A stretch of DNA of 64,000 nt from Schistocephalus solidus (GCA_017591395.1 WEDG01004954.1:1-64000), one strand, 5' to 3'; shown: positions 11,301 to 22,457, counted from the first letter of the stretch. Notes: generated from the letters alone by a model not told the origin. Program-made: numbers and translations.

Positions 11301-14300
11301 GGTCCACTGGAAGTTGAGCGAAATCCAAAAATATACAGTGTGAGGCCACGTATATTTCTAAATGTGCCCACTAAACGGGTTGCCTGGTAGATTCTCTGGA
11401 CCAACATGGGGGCCAGAACAAGGCATGGTAGGCGTTATTCGGGTTGAGCTTCCATAAAAAATGTTGAACATGGCGGGGGGTGTGGTGGCACGCGTAGGTG
11501 CAGGCTCAAGGCGTGGCAGCCACTTTTGCCATTCATGGCACTCCCACCCCGTGATTCGGGAGTGACGACACGGTCAGGCGAGTCTCCGACCGCGTTAGCC
11601 ACCTGCGCCCGACCCCGTCTCTGGTTTTATTGATTCTGTCTTGACACCGGGCGCAGGCGGATAAGGGAACAGGGACTATAGTAGCTGCAGCACAAGTCTT
11701 CCATCACTTAAAACTAATCCATGATAAAGTTACCGTCTCTGCACCACCCTGCTGTGGAGCATACGATGGACATAGTCGAAACCGATGGCTGAACTGTCAT
11801 ATGGGTTTCGCCTACCCTCAATTTTAGCCGGATGAATATGGGGAAGTGTAAACTGCTTCAAATTATATCCCAGTTAAAGACGCCTTTTGTTCATTTTACT
11901 TGCAGCCACGATTCTTAATCTTTTTTTTTGCCCATGACTAAAAAGTTGGAGGCGCTTTTGCCTGTTACGAAATGGCTTAAAACCACAAGACTACTGTTTT
12001 TGCGTGATAAGATAGAAATTACGTATTTCGAAAGGATACGTTTGTTTTACTCTGTTAGCATTCACACACCATGTACGTCAAACATTTTTTACATAGCATG
12101 TTGTCCAAAAATAGAATTGTATAGAGTTAACTTTGGCAAGGGGGTTTAACGATCCACTTAAATCTCTAGCTACCCGCTGTTGGGTTGCGACCCCTCGAAG
12201 GTGAACCAACAACTAAGGCCATTAAAATACATATGAAATGATAACAAATACGATACTGACTGCTGCTGATAAAAAGAAGCTTTAAAGGTAAATTCGCATC
12301 GAAGCATGACACTTTACCTAGTCCTTCATGTAAAATCTTTTTTTTTTTTTGGTTCCTACTATCCCCTGTGATTAGCAAAACACATGCTATCAGTTAAATA
12401 GATAATTGATGATAAAAGAAAATAGATCGAGTACACCAAACTATTCTGTCTTCTTACCCACTGAGGCAGAATGTATTTGTAGTCGAGATACTTTAGCTTC
12501 CCAAGAAAAGCGAATATATAGTTCTCATAGCCCTCTTCCTCGCACAGCGGATTATTATCAATAGTGAGGCAGTCGAGGTGTTTAAACTGTCGCAGATACA
12601 GAATCTGAAAAGGAAAGAAGAACACTGTCAGTACCAGGTTGCGGACTAGTTTTTTCTTGGCTGGTGCTTTGGGACGTCTCCTCTTAACTTACATTTGAGA
12701 ACAGAAATTCAGGCAGAAAGGCAGAAATACGATGAATGCTAGGCAACTTACATTTTTGAGACTGTTTATGTTGTTTCTACCAAGAGACAGGAACCGTAGT
12801 TTTGTATTTTTGTCCAGATTTTCAATTACTGAAATGCTGTTAGAGAAGAGGCTGAGATCCTCAAGGTTAGCAAGGTTCTCCAGATTTTCTATCTTGCTGA
12901 TTCTGTTGAAGGACAAGTCTAGTTGGCGAAAAAAATTATTGGTCAACGTACTGAGTTACGGTGAGGAGAGAAAATTTAAATTTAAACTTTAAAAATCCTC
13001 AATCATAGGCGATCATGCGTGCAATTTCATTAAAAAAAACAATGTGCACTAACGTTAAGTACTTTGGTGCAGGCAACGTCAGAAGCATGCCAAAAGGGAG
13101 GTCGAAAGCCAATAAAAAGCCAACAAACTACCAAAAGAACAAGCATAAAATAGCTCAGGAATTCCTGTTGCCCATCAAACTTCAGGCCTAATGTAAGACA
13201 GTCTTTTCAATATGACAAAAATTATTTTATTTGGCAGTGGAAAATTGTTCGGCAGAGACATAAGTCTAGTGAAATACTGATTTTATAAGTCAAGCTTGTG
13301 CTGTGAGTTTCAAGACTGTTCCGAAATTCCAGAGTCTGCAATGCTTTGTGTCCACCTCCCCGTTGTGTCTGACACATTCTGAAATAGTCTCCTGTGCCCA
13401 CTAATACAGCTTTTTTGATCTCGTGGAAGTTGTTCCATGTAGACAGTGCTGCATTAGGGAAGGGTTGGCTTACCAACAAGGTTGTCGTTTGTGCTTATCT
13501 ATGAACTATTTGATATTTTAAGAATGTTGCGGATTATTTTGGAAACTCCAAAAGCTCCTCTTTCTCCGATAAAATTAAACTTCTCAGTATGGCATGTCTT
13601 TTTTTTAGTGAAGAGAACAGTCAGGTGGAGGCCAACCACACACTTGTATGATTGGTTTACATTTCGACTGGTATGATGCATTGTAGGAGAGATTCCTGGG
13701 TGTCTTAGTTATTGGCCGTAAACTTCAATTTTCCGCATCTTGAGTATTGCTGTATTGAAAACCTTCTGCGCCAATATAGAAGGGAAAACTCGAAAGCAGT
13801 TCGTGTACGGAGATATTTTGCAAGTCCAAACTAGGTTCATTCTTACATACCTCCATCGGTCCTATGAACAAGTAGCTGATAGAAGGGAACAGACGAGTTG
13901 CAGGAAACAGTTTAGTAGGATAACATGCAGTCGCTGGCACAAGAAGTTAATTGGGTGGCCACATTTTCAAGTTTCTCGAAGCCAAAACCCTCGCCATAGG
14001 TGATACTCGCATAAACCGCGAGCTGCTGAATTCATGAGTCTCGGGCCCACAGTCCAGGAAGAAGCGCAATGACCTCCCGTTCCCATATTCTGTGCTGAAG
14101 CGTTACCTAAGCAGGGGAATCAGTCAAGTATGGAGGGTGCGGTTGACCAAACCTCGAATCATACTATAAATACTGCGCACCTTGTGCTTTTATCATCCAT
14201 AGCTACGACTGTCTATGATGATGGGTTCGAGTGAGAATCTGAAACGTCAGTTCAGTAATTGCATCTTCTCTGGATATAAATAAGTGTCCATAAAACAGTG

Positions 14301-17300
14301 TTGTATAAACAAAATAATGTTGTGACGGATCTTACCTAACCATTTAATGTTAACGAGGTTATCCAGGCCCTCAATCTTCTCGATGATATTGTTGTCCAGT
14401 TTCAGCGTCGTAATATTGACCAATTCCTCGATTCCGCCAATTTTCAAAATATCTGTAGTAAAAATATATTTGGTGGATGGAAGTTCACTGGTCGGTTGCG
14501 GGACACACTCATCCCGTTCTGTCTTGGGACTCACTTACTAGCCCTGCCGGCAGCCACACAGCGGCTAGTAATATGGACAGAATGACTAATGTGCCATGTC
14601 GTCAAAATTGATTAAACGCTTGAAAGTGCTCGAACTATAGGAGTGGTCTGATGATTAAGTAGTCACAATATATTGGCTAATTTACTTTGCATTCTAAAAT
14701 GGGCACATTCACACAATTAAAAAAGAGGTAAATACTCATGTATCCATTTTCAGCTTTGTAATCACTTGTGTCGGGTCGAGACGCCCATAGTTTTTTGCTG
14801 TTATGATTTGAAAATACTTTCTTTAAATTAGCACTTGGGCGCTGTAAAACACAGGCATATAATCAAAATAACCCATCAGCAGTGTTATCAAGGCCAATTT
14901 TTATTTGCTGTACAAATGACCCAGTCTAATATGTGGGTGTTCTTCTTATTTGCAGATTTTCAGTTTTGACTTGGCCCAAGTAACGATAAATTCGACGTGA
15001 AATCCATTTTTGCGATGAAGCAGTTGATATGGTACCTCCCTTTCATTAAGTAACTATTTCAAAAACAGCTCATAATCATTAGCTTCTCATATTTAATCCT
15101 CCAAAGGTATCTCAGTTCATCCACGCTTTCATGGAAGGCCACTGTGTGCATCACAGAGAAATCCAACACTCAGTTCAATTGAAACGGTGGGATCTTCGGA
15201 ATACGTTAACAGTGAATAAATGAACTATTTAATGATGGGAGGTGGACGAGGTTCGTAGAGTTTGACCTCGTACCTTGGGACAACGCAAACTATTATCCAT
15301 AATTTCCAAAGACAAAAATTAAAATGATTGAACTACATAATCTTGCAATCTCAAAAGAAGTGACCAGTTCTGCAGACGGTTCGTTCTAGATTTCGATCAT
15401 ACTCCTAAAATTAGCATAAAGCGTTTTTAACGTATCCGATAACTTCGTCGAGGAGAGCCTTCGACTCCGCCAAAGCCTTAGTGCCCAAACGCGTTGACAT
15501 TTATTTAATTCATCATCGACCCTTAAGTCCACCAGCTTGATTCGTTTGTTGGTTTCGGGTGGTCTTAGTCTGTTGGGAACGACTATTTTCCTAGTAAGTG
15601 GACAAATTGCCTTTATATATGTGATTTTAAAACTCTACCCGGCTACCATACATCGAGACAGGAGTGCTTATGTATTCCACTTTGGAAACCAGCTTTTCAC
15701 AAAGGCTGGAAGGCAAGGCCTCCAAATACCCTCTGCCGATAAACAACGCTCAGTATCACCTGTTTTTTACGTGCCGTTTTGAGGTGTTTTGATAGACACT
15801 GCGATTGTTGGCATATATTAGGTTGGTTGGTGAAATGTCTATTGAGCAGAAACAGATAATAGTGATTGCCAACTGCCTAACTGGAAACCCGCTTCTCACG
15901 AAGGCCGGAAGGCAAGGCCTCCAAGTACCCTCTGCCAATAAACAACGCTCAGTAAAATCAGTCTTGTCCTCACATATTGCCTCTTTAGAGGAGCTAGAAT
16001 TCTCGGCTAACGGCCAACTGGGCCCACTGGGATGGTGTTAATGTCTGTTAAATAATGTCTTCGGTGGCACTTAGAAACATTGTGCCTGATGCTGTCCAAA
16101 AAAGCTATTTCTGTGCATGTTCAGTACTGTCAACTTGGTAGACGTTTTAGTTTCGTTACTTTTGCCCACTGACTTACAGGCGTCGTGTTTTATATGGCTG
16201 TTCACGGACGGCAGCTGTCATTTTCCCTTTATTTAGACTTGTCCTCGGACACTTTTAATTGTTGTTTCCTCTTATAGCAGATCAAATGCATAGCCGTGAG
16301 CGTGAAGCTATCGCCTGTTTTTTTGCGTGCCGTTTTGAGGTGTTTTGATAGACACTGCGATTGTTGGCATATATTAGGTTTGTTGGTGAAATGTATATTG
16401 AGCAGAAGCGAACAAAACTGATTGCCAACTGCCTAACATGGTTAATCGGATCTCTCAAGTTAATTGGATGAAAAAGAATTAGAAATATTGCTATTTGAGC
16501 CAGAAATATCATATGCGAACTCCAAGAAATATATCCTCTACGCATCTACAGGCGCAGAATACATTTAAAAGCATGTACTTGTTAGCGGAGAACAACCCAC
16601 CCCCCTCCCCGAATAGGGAAATGTATAAAGTGCCGCAGGAATAATTTGCACCACATTTAACTACATTCGGATGTTCATCGTGTGGTTACAAGTCTTTTGT
16701 TGTTATCCGCACTTCATTTTATGCAATAACCGTGTATCATTTTTTTTACCTGAAGACAATGAGAAAATGTTAGCCTCCTAAAAACCTTTTATGGCTTTAA
16801 ACCGGGTTGTACGTTGCTAACTTAATCTCCAGCACCTGTAAAGTAAGACTTGAGATTAACATAGGACCGTCCTCAAACCTACATCTTCTAGAATAGACAC
16901 CCAAAGGAACACATGCATATACTTGCGCTTGAAACAAAAAACGGAGTATTTTTATTCCCAGAAGCTGCCCATGGGATAATGAAGCAACCGGCTGCTGTCT
17001 TCGATTTTTCGGTATCGAAAGAAGTGCGCAAAACAGAACCCATGAGTAAAATCCATGTAAAGCATATCTTGAAATCTTGGAGGCGAAGGACTGATGACAT
17101 AGTTGGGAAATTGCAGCTAGGGTTACCAAAGTAATGTAGTATAAGGCACGCTGCGCGTTTATGGTAGTACCTTGCTAAAAAAACAAGAAAAAAATCGTCT
17201 GTTCGTTTGTTTGTAAGTTACTCAAAAATTACTTAAAATCAGATATTGCATCATTCGCTTACTGTTGTATGCCAGCGATAACTGTTTTACCGAAGAGAAG

Positions 17301-17424
17301 GCGATTCCTTCGGCTTCAGCCAATTTTCCAGCCTCGCCTGTTGGCCCCTGGGCAAAGCACGCTGTTGTGAGTAACTCGTCGTCAATGACAGTAGGCTCCA
17401 ATTTGCCGTAGATCCGTTGAGCTC
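5116..17424 (-). CDS. DRC3: Dynein regulatory complex subunit 3 (nine exons; start exon not found)
   Basis: DRC3 (LRRC48) is a subunit of the nexin-dynein regulatory complex that links axonemal doublets and controls ciliary and flagellar beating. Exons, 5' to 3': 17424-17263, 14452-14336, 12918-12752, 12604-12458, 11177-10945, 9970-9796, 9272-9066, 8591-8466, 5358-5116. All junctions keep frame. About 525 residues result, close to the roughly 520 of vertebrate DRC3 as I recall it. The N-terminal motif [10 protein letters not shown] leads into leucine-rich repeats ([31 protein letters not shown]), an LRR cap with YLDY, then a long coiled coil ending in EINMYIDD. The conserved match runs through every exon. 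Eight of the nine exons have a conventional AG acceptor; the acceptor of the 9970 exon ends in AT. The first coding bases must lie in an upstream exon ending in phase 1. Introns carry LINE A, PLE and SINE insertions. Confidence 0.93.
5560..5770 (+). repeat. PLE terminal-repeat-like fragment with hammerhead-like inverted repeat
   Basis: An inverted repeat pairs ctgacgtttaggatt (from about 5697) with gaatccaaaacttcag (to about 5769) around a CTGATGA box at 5734-5740. The same order (CTGATGA-like box, short stem-loop, AAAC, gtcag-like arm) is seen at 14211-14250 beside PLE coding sequence. Here the position expected to be the core GAAA reads AAAA, so ribozyme activity is doubtful. Confidence 0.4.
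5810..8115 (+). mobile_element. LINE A, 5'-truncated copy (RT to 3' tail) in DRC3 intron 8
   Basis: Reverse transcriptase pieces run in order: [14 protein letters not shown] and [13 protein letters not shown] (5830-6005, motif A), [13 protein letters not shown] in another frame (6133-6175), a damaged FADD box reading [10 protein letters not shown] (6320-6352, one Asp codon lost), then one long ORF from 6690 to 7529. That ORF holds [32 protein letters not shown] and a C-terminal [18 protein letters not shown] zinc-finger-like unit. Positions 7530-8115 are the 3' tail. A TAA at about 6432 and frameshifts make it non-functional. It lies antisense to DRC3. Confidence 0.88.
6690..7529 (+). pseudogene. 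LINE A ORF2 C-terminal portion with C2H2-like tail
   Basis: This is the longest uninterrupted frame of the window (279 codons). It encodes the region after the RT catalytic core: GAETW motif, the [19 protein letters not shown] and [14 protein letters not shown] segments, a basic region, then the unit [22 protein letters not shown] (final ligand Cys rather than His) followed by a Pro/Thr/Ser-rich end. The ORF is cut off from its RT core by upstream stops, so it is annotated as a remnant. Confidence 0.85.
8116..8465. other. DRC3 intron 8, unassigned
   Basis: Intronic sequence between the LINE A tail and the donor of the preceding DRC3 exon. Nothing recognised. Confidence 0.5.
8466..8591 (-). 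CDS. DRC3: DRC3 exon, C-terminal helix
   Basis: Acceptor aattcccaaag before 8591, donor gtaagt after 8466; phase 0, 42 codons. Encodes [16 protein letters not shown] and [15 protein letters not shown]. It is too short for a simple ORF scan but fits between the flanking exons in length and frame. Confidence 0.87.
9066..9272 (-). CDS. DRC3: DRC3 exon, C-terminal coiled coil
   Basis: Acceptor aaacttcag before 9272, donor gtaagg after 9066; phase 0, 69 codons. Encodes [20 protein letters not shown] and later [20 protein letters not shown], matching the family in order and spacing. Confidence 0.92.
9796..9970 (-). CDS. DRC3: DRC3 exon, central coiled coil
   Basis: Encodes [20 protein letters not shown] then a charged helix ending YKETKKA; donor gtatgc follows 9796, phase 0. 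The upstream boundary is set by protein homology and frame (E-Q-Y-R-E-K). It implies an intron ending in AT, not AG, with TCCTTAAC at 9994-9987 as branch site. Confidence 0.88.
10945..11177 (-). CDS. DRC3: DRC3 exon, start of coiled coil
   Basis: Acceptor aatattttag before 11177, phase 0. Encodes [20 protein letters not shown], a Glu/Lys-rich helix, then [22 protein letters not shown]. It ends in phase 2 at a GTATCCTT donor (10944 downward), which matches the U12-type 5' splice-site consensus rather than the U2 type used elsewhere in the gene. Confidence 0.9.
11340..11800 (+). repeat. Chimeric short element: distinct head joined to LINE A 3' tail
   Basis: The head (about 11365-11490, with ctaaacgggttgcctggtagat, gaccaacatgggggcc and ttattcgggttgagc) matches 51345-51450 and, inverted, 24930-25035 and 36380-36500, but not the LINE A copies. 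The tail (11490-11800) is the LINE A tail: gtggtggcacgcg to the gagcatacgatggacat block. It lies in DRC3 intron 4. I interpret it as a SINE mobilised through a shared 3' end. Confidence 0.6.
12458..12604 (-). CDS. DRC3: DRC3 exon, last LRR and cap
   Basis: Acceptor cctttcag-type before 12604, donor gtaaga after 12458; phase 0 at both ends, 49 codons. Encodes [20 protein letters not shown] then [17 protein letters not shown], the closing LRR and LRR-cap of the family. Confidence 0.93.
12752..12918 (-). CDS. DRC3: DRC3 exon, middle leucine-rich repeats
   Basis: Acceptor ccaactag before 12918 (phase 1), donor gtaagt after 12752 (phase 0). Encodes [35 protein letters not shown] and [14 protein letters not shown], three LRR units. 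Confidence 0.93.
13930..14260 (+). mobile_element. Penelope-like element 3' end in DRC3 intron 1-2 region
   Basis: About 14008-14100 reads as NRELLES and [15 protein letters not shown], the segment that follows the GIY-YIG endonuclease in PLEs of this kind as I recall them. Then come ctataaatactgcgcacc (14164-14182) and a hammerhead-like block (14211-14250). The RT and most of the endonuclease are absent. Confidence 0.5.
14211..14250 (+). ncRNA. Hammerhead ribozyme-like motif of a PLE terminal repeat
   Basis: The order is ATGATGA (14215-14221; consensus CTGATGA), a stem-loop gggttc/gagtga/gaatct (14223-14240; six pairs with two G-U), GAAAC (14241-14245), then gtcag. PLE terminal repeats are known to carry hammerhead motifs. 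The first core base C is A here, which should impair cleavage. The stem III partner strand was not located with certainty. Confidence 0.4.
14336..14452 (-). CDS. DRC3: DRC3 exon, first leucine-rich repeats
   Basis: Acceptor ttactacag before 14452; donor gtaag after 14336; phase 1 at both ends. Joined to the previous exon it reads [17 protein letters not shown], then [19 protein letters not shown], canonical LRR repeats of the DRC3 type. Confidence 0.92.
14495..14600 (-). repeat. tRNA-related SINE fragment
   Basis: The stretch gggactcacttactagccctgccggcagccacacagcggctagtaatatg resembles the SINE body at 21110-21165. Only the body segment remains; it abuts the DRC3 exon at 14452. Confidence 0.45.
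15683..16437 (+). repeat. Two-part interspersed direct repeat (B-A-B ... A)
   Basis: Block B (about 74 bp, tggaaacc...gctcagta) occurs at 15683-15756 and 15881-15954, period about 198 bp. Block A (about 115 bp, gtgccgttttgaggtg...attgccaactgcctaac) occurs at 15770-15880 and 16323-16437. Copies differ at a few per cent of positions. B contains the palindromic core aggcaaggcct. No coding capacity or terminal inverted repeats were recognised. Confidence 0.7.
17263..17424 (-). CDS. DRC3: DRC3 exon (N-terminal, EPxVIDDxLL motif)
   Basis: Encodes [18 protein letters not shown] through VKQLSLAYN. The acceptor is ttttcacag before 17424 and the donor gtaagc follows 17263, phase 1. There is no in-frame ATG: the nearest upstream in-frame candidate at 17446 is TTG, so the exon is internal. 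Confidence 0.88.
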
Positions 17425-17449
17425 CTGTGAAAATTAAACGAAGCAATGC

Positions 17450-17574
<125 letters not shown>

Positions 17575-17579
17575 CGATT

Positions 17580-19300
17580 ACAATTCAGAGAATTCTTCCT
17601 CTGCAATTTGTGATTCCATCAGGACAGGTTAAAGAGAATAAGACTGAAAATTATAGGCAAAGCTAATGGAAGTAATATCGATAATCTGTTATTTTTTCTA
17701 CACTTTCGGTGCCAAATAGTTTAGTCCCTGTCGTGGCTTCGCCTATTGGTTGTTTCATGTAGAAGATGGAGTTTTCTGGGGCTTTATTTTTCAAGAATAT
17801 GTCTCTGACAGAGACGAGGTGGTCTCTGGGTCTTTACCACCGAATCGTCGGTCTATAGTTTATTCTAATTAAACTTAGGCCATTTAGTGACTGTCAACGT
17901 ATTGTTGTGAAAAACGACCTTCCGATGTGAGCTGGACTTGCAGCATGAAGTTCATTTAGAGAAAATTAGTGAACTCTAGCGCAGGAATCAAGAAGACAGT
18001 AAAACAGTGCAAGCCCCGATGCTACAGAAAGTTTTTAAATGCCTACAGAAATATGCTGAACTAACCAATCACAGTACAGTTAGCTACATGACTGATTAGG
18101 GACATAGGATGTAAAATGAGCCTTTAAGCTTTTCGTTATGGCTAACACAATTAAACAAACACCATTTTCCTCCAAATTATAGAGTAGAATTAGTCACTTG
18201 GTTGCCATATACAAAAAAATAACCACTTAAGTTGTCTGAATTTATGGCACTGATTGTCCATGTGCTCATTAATCAAAGACTATTTCGTAGAAAGTATGCT
18301 CGAAAGGTGACAATAATCTTCGTTCCCCTCCCGAGATTTTCAAGACACGACTCTGCTTAGAATTCATTGTATTCTTAAACTTTCTTTCCAGCCGATTTTT
18401 GGGAATCCATAGGACCAAATAGTAGCGGTTAATAAAGCCGATGTCAACGAGCTGCGGAGCCAGTCACCCCGATATCCCGTCAATATTCGTATCCGTGGCT
18501 GGATGCTATTCGATAGTTTGTTTGTTGTCAAAAGTTTTGGAGGTCCTTTACTGGAATTCACGCTGCCACCTTAAAAGCCTCTTCTTAAGCTTCGGGATAG
18601 ACTGCGGCAAGCGTATACGTCCCTTTTTACTCTAAGGTTGAGAGTTTAAAATACAGGTGCAAATATCGTAGTAGTAACAATTTAAAGTTAAGCCAAACTG
18701 TTTGGATGCGAATAGGTGAGGCGGCAAAATACGAAGCAAATTTTACTCAAAATTTCTGCGATCTCAAGAATTTGAAAATTTCTTAACTTCTGCAATAAGT
18801 CTACATTTTGCATATTACTGGCCTAGATTTAGGTTCGAAAAAAGGTTTAAGTATTGTAGTATTACAACTTATATTTGGAAAACTTCAAAAACTGTTTAAA
18901 AAGTGACAACAGCAGGCAAATGTTTTCTGTTCTATTTAAATGTCTAACTTGTGTAAGTACTGTTGAACATTTAATGATGAAGTAAAATATTCACTGTTCA
19001 GTGCCAACATTTATTTTTCACTCACGAACATCCTTCGCTCGCTTGAAATTGGAAATCTTCAGGTGAAAGTCTATAAACAAGTAAAAAAGAACGTACTGTA
19101 TTATATACTACTTATAAAAGATAATGAATTGATAAAAGGAGCAAAATTGGACACAATCAGCAAGGTACAGTTGAACGAGTTATAATGGAAAATTATGAAA
19201 AATAGGAGACTCTTATTCATGCTGGCGTTCTCCCTCTAAACTGTCACAGTCGCTCCTGTCAGCCATATGAATTCATTGATATTCCCTTGGACCTGAACAA
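17580..19300. other. DRC3 upstream region, unassigned
   Basis: This should contain or precede the missing DRC3 start exon. I found no ATG exon ending in phase 1 that I could defend, and no repeat family was recognised. Confidence 0.4.
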
Positions 19301-19880
19301 GAAACCGAGCGTATATTAGTTCGTAGGACTTTGCGGGGAATAATGCAACCTCTGATCTCCTCTTCCTACGCTTGTTTAATCACTTTGTGGACCATGTAGA
19401 CCTAGGCAGCAATGCAACATTCGCAAACTTCTCTAGGAATGCCCTCCTTCCCTGGCACTTTGTTTGTGTGCAGCCTGATTATTATTTCATTATTGTCCGT
19501 AGAAGGGTAAAATAAGGCAATCAGATGTTCCCGGTGCTCAGTCAGTGGAATTCAGTGGATCTACTCGGCAAGAGGGTGTCTTCTTAGATCGACTAAGTTA
19601 AAGTCACCGCGTCAACCCCGTAGCACTTGAGGTCTTTCCAAGGAAACCTTATCATTACTGTACGGCGTTGGCAAAATACATAATAATGACGGGCTTTAGC
19701 CTAAGTAGCCTGGGCAGACAACTATAGGTTTCTTCAGTTGATCGGGTCACCATGGCACCGAAGAGTGAACCCGCAAGTTTTACAACGACTGCTGGGCATG
19801 GGGACATCATAAGTGACCAGTTGCCGTTGTATTCTCTTTTGAGGTCTTAATTTTAAGACATCGAGCAAGAGGACTTATGG
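19300..19880 (-). mobile_element. LINE B fragment, heavily degraded
   Basis: The stretch 19690-19760 (cctgggcagacaactataggtttcttcagttgatcgggtcac) aligns to 23236-23290 of the larger LINE B copy. The stretch 19440-19510 (ccctggcactttgtttgtgtgcagcctg) aligns to 22850-22880, where the RT segment NNKAPGED is encoded. Order and orientation are conserved; no open frame survives. Confidence 0.55.
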
Positions 19881-20619
19881 ACGCGAGCTAGGAGGGATGA
19901 ACATTCGCATCTATGCAGGCAAGAATATGCTTCAAGTCTCAGCACCAAGCACCGGCTGGTTAGCTTACACTCAGGTATTAAATTCTCGACTAAGTCAAAT
20001 GTAGGCAAGTCTGGATGGAAGTAAAAGCAATGTTGGAATAACGACACAGCAGATGTTTGTGGCGATTCCAGTGGTGACAAGTCAGCCTAATAGCACCGAT
20101 AAACGTCCACGAATCGAGCAAATAGATTCTTGCTTGATGCAATACTTATTTTGATTATCCGTATCTGAGTCGTTGTGGGTGTAATATTTACTCGGTTCAC
20201 TGCCTGGTTCATGCCAGGGATGACTGCTCGCCTGCGCGATCCCCGAGTTGTCTGCCCAGGCAGTCAAGATCGTGGGGAGAGGTCACTGAGTTTATGAAAT
20301 TACTACTGATCGGAGAACCATGAGTCAAGCAGTTTGCGTCTCACGCGGTCCTAACATCCTGAACTAATTGTCTGGGCCAAATTGTATAGTCAACCACTGG
20401 GACCACTGGCCTAGCGTCACCAAGCTCGTTAGCTACCCTGAACAACGAAGCACGGATCGGACATTCTATCAGTTATCTCGAGAAGTTTCCGTAAAGGTCT
20501 ATTGTTAGTTCAGCTTATGTCCTCTATCGCCTTGGCTCACGGCAAACTAAGCGCGTAGAAGTCATGACGATATGCTATACCAACGCCAATGAGCGTATTT
20601 TCAAGTTTTTACAAAGAAT

Positions 20620-20800
20620 GCTGGTACCACAGTTCGACAGTCACGAACGACGATGTCCCCCATGCGCCGCACAATACAGCGGGCTCAGGGTCAGTGACTT
20701 GCGTGTGAATTAGTTTATATTCATTGTAAATTTGAGCTGCATCGATTATACTCTCTTTTTTCTCACCCACGTGAGTCCCTTGTCAAAATAGAGCGTCGAG
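20620..20800 (-). repeat. LINE A / chimeric SINE tail fragment
   Basis: Reverse-complemented, 20690-20775 matches the tail segment gagagtgcggtagctgcag...aactaattcacgcgcaagtcacc found at 51200-51265. It is short, degraded and has no head. Confidence 0.45.
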
Positions 20801-21049
20801 CGGCAAGGAAACAGGACAGGGCATGGTGACTGAAAGCACTAAAAAAACAGTCTTCATGTTCCAATCATGTCTTGTTCGCACACAATGGACCAGGTTGTCG
20901 CAGAAACAAGATGAGGGCACTCAGATCGCAACCGCGTGGGAGGGACACAGAGGCCATAATAAGGAGCCATAGCAGTCTGACTATCGGCTTGAGATAACCG
21001 ACTTATGCCGTCGGTTGGCAGCCTTCCAAGCCACACCTTCTTACGCATG

Positions 21050-21305
21050 GTGATATTTGTTGGTGAACGCTCAGTCATGGTTAATGTAACTCTCTCGTCC
21101 TGTTCTGCCTTCAGGCTCATTCTCGAGCCCCGCCAGTAGCCGCATAGTGGCTAGTAGTATTTAAGGCGGATGCACAATGCCAACAAAGACAAGAGAGACC
21201 GGAATGGCCATTTCTGGTTCATTAGCCGTCATAAGCTAGTCATACTCAAGCCCAGGTGGTGTTCCACCCGAGGCTCGATAGTTTAACAACGCATCAGGTT
21301 ATTTA
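21050..21305 (-). repeat. tRNA-related SINE copy
   Basis: The body is well preserved: ggctcattctcgagccccgccagtagccgcatag, then acaaagacaagagagaccggaatggccatttctgg, then ttagccgtcataagc. The tRNA-like head near 21265-21300 is decayed. It lies just beyond the 3' end of LINE B. Confidence 0.65.
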
Positions 21306-22457
21306 TAGTGTAGAATAATTTCTGAGTGCTTGTACTGAGGGCTTGTACTTATACTGGTCACGGTTTCGATCATGCCTGATCTAGCCAGTCTCGATGGTGT
21401 CACGGATTGTGCCTCTCCACGCGTGACGATCTGCGCCAGCAGACCCTTGACGGCTCAGTCCATGCTCTTCGCCAACGACGGAAGCCGAATACCGAAGCAC
21501 CAAGAACAACTTCCATGTCTTGACAAACTGCGTCAAGCCAGGTTTTGAGCTGATTTTTCTTCGACGCTTCCGATTGGGTATTGGGGCCGGATCAACAACA
21601 GTAACACAGAGTTCGTGACGTGGGCGACGAAGAACGTGCTCAAACCACCTCAGTCGTCGTTCCCGGATATCTTTGGATATCCTTGCAATGTTCTCGCAGC
21701 GAGTTCGGACTGTCTCATTTGAGACGAAGTTGGTGTACTACACTCGGAGGATGGTTCTCAAGCAGTTGTGGTCAAATGCCTCCAGTTTTCGCTCATCTTC
21801 CACGCGTAAAAGCCAGCATTCACAGCCATAGATAAAGAAAGAACGGACAGACGCATGGTACACGCGAAGTTCTGTGGCGATAGAAATGTCGTGTCAAATC
21901 CACCGGCACTTCTTAAGGCTTGAGAAAACCCGACGAGCAGTGTCTATTCGGGAGACAATGTCATCCTTACTTTGTCCATTCGGCATCAACTTCGCCCCAA
22001 GGCGTTTGAAACTATCTAACTCTTCAAAGTGACAGCCATCAATTTCCAGAGCTGCCTTCTCCTAACCATGGTTGAAACTTGAAAACACTTTGGCGTTCCC
22101 CGCGTTTATGGACAAACTGACCGATTTAGTGACCTTATTCACCCGTGACCCCAAAGACTACAGATCACCAAAGCTTGAAGCTGGTAAGGCCATGTCCTCG
22201 GCGTAGTCGACATCAGTCAGCCGGCGTCCGGGCGCAAGCTCAACACCGTCCTCTTCACGCAGGGCCACCCCACGATCCATTCGATAGCGTAGTTGGACAG
22301 ACTGGGCGACAGGATACAACCTTTCTCGAAGGCCAGATCAAATGCCGAATGGTTGTGAAAGATTGTTTTGAACCAAAACTCGCACATTAGTTGAGCTCTA
22401 ATAGGCCTTGATCATGAGAATGATTTTCGTTGATAGACCACCTAGTTCCATTATTTG

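Noticed and set aside
17444..17446. Possible DRC3 start at 17446
   Set aside because: The codon is TTG, not ATG, and it lies on the intron side of a good acceptor (ttttcacag) at 17425.
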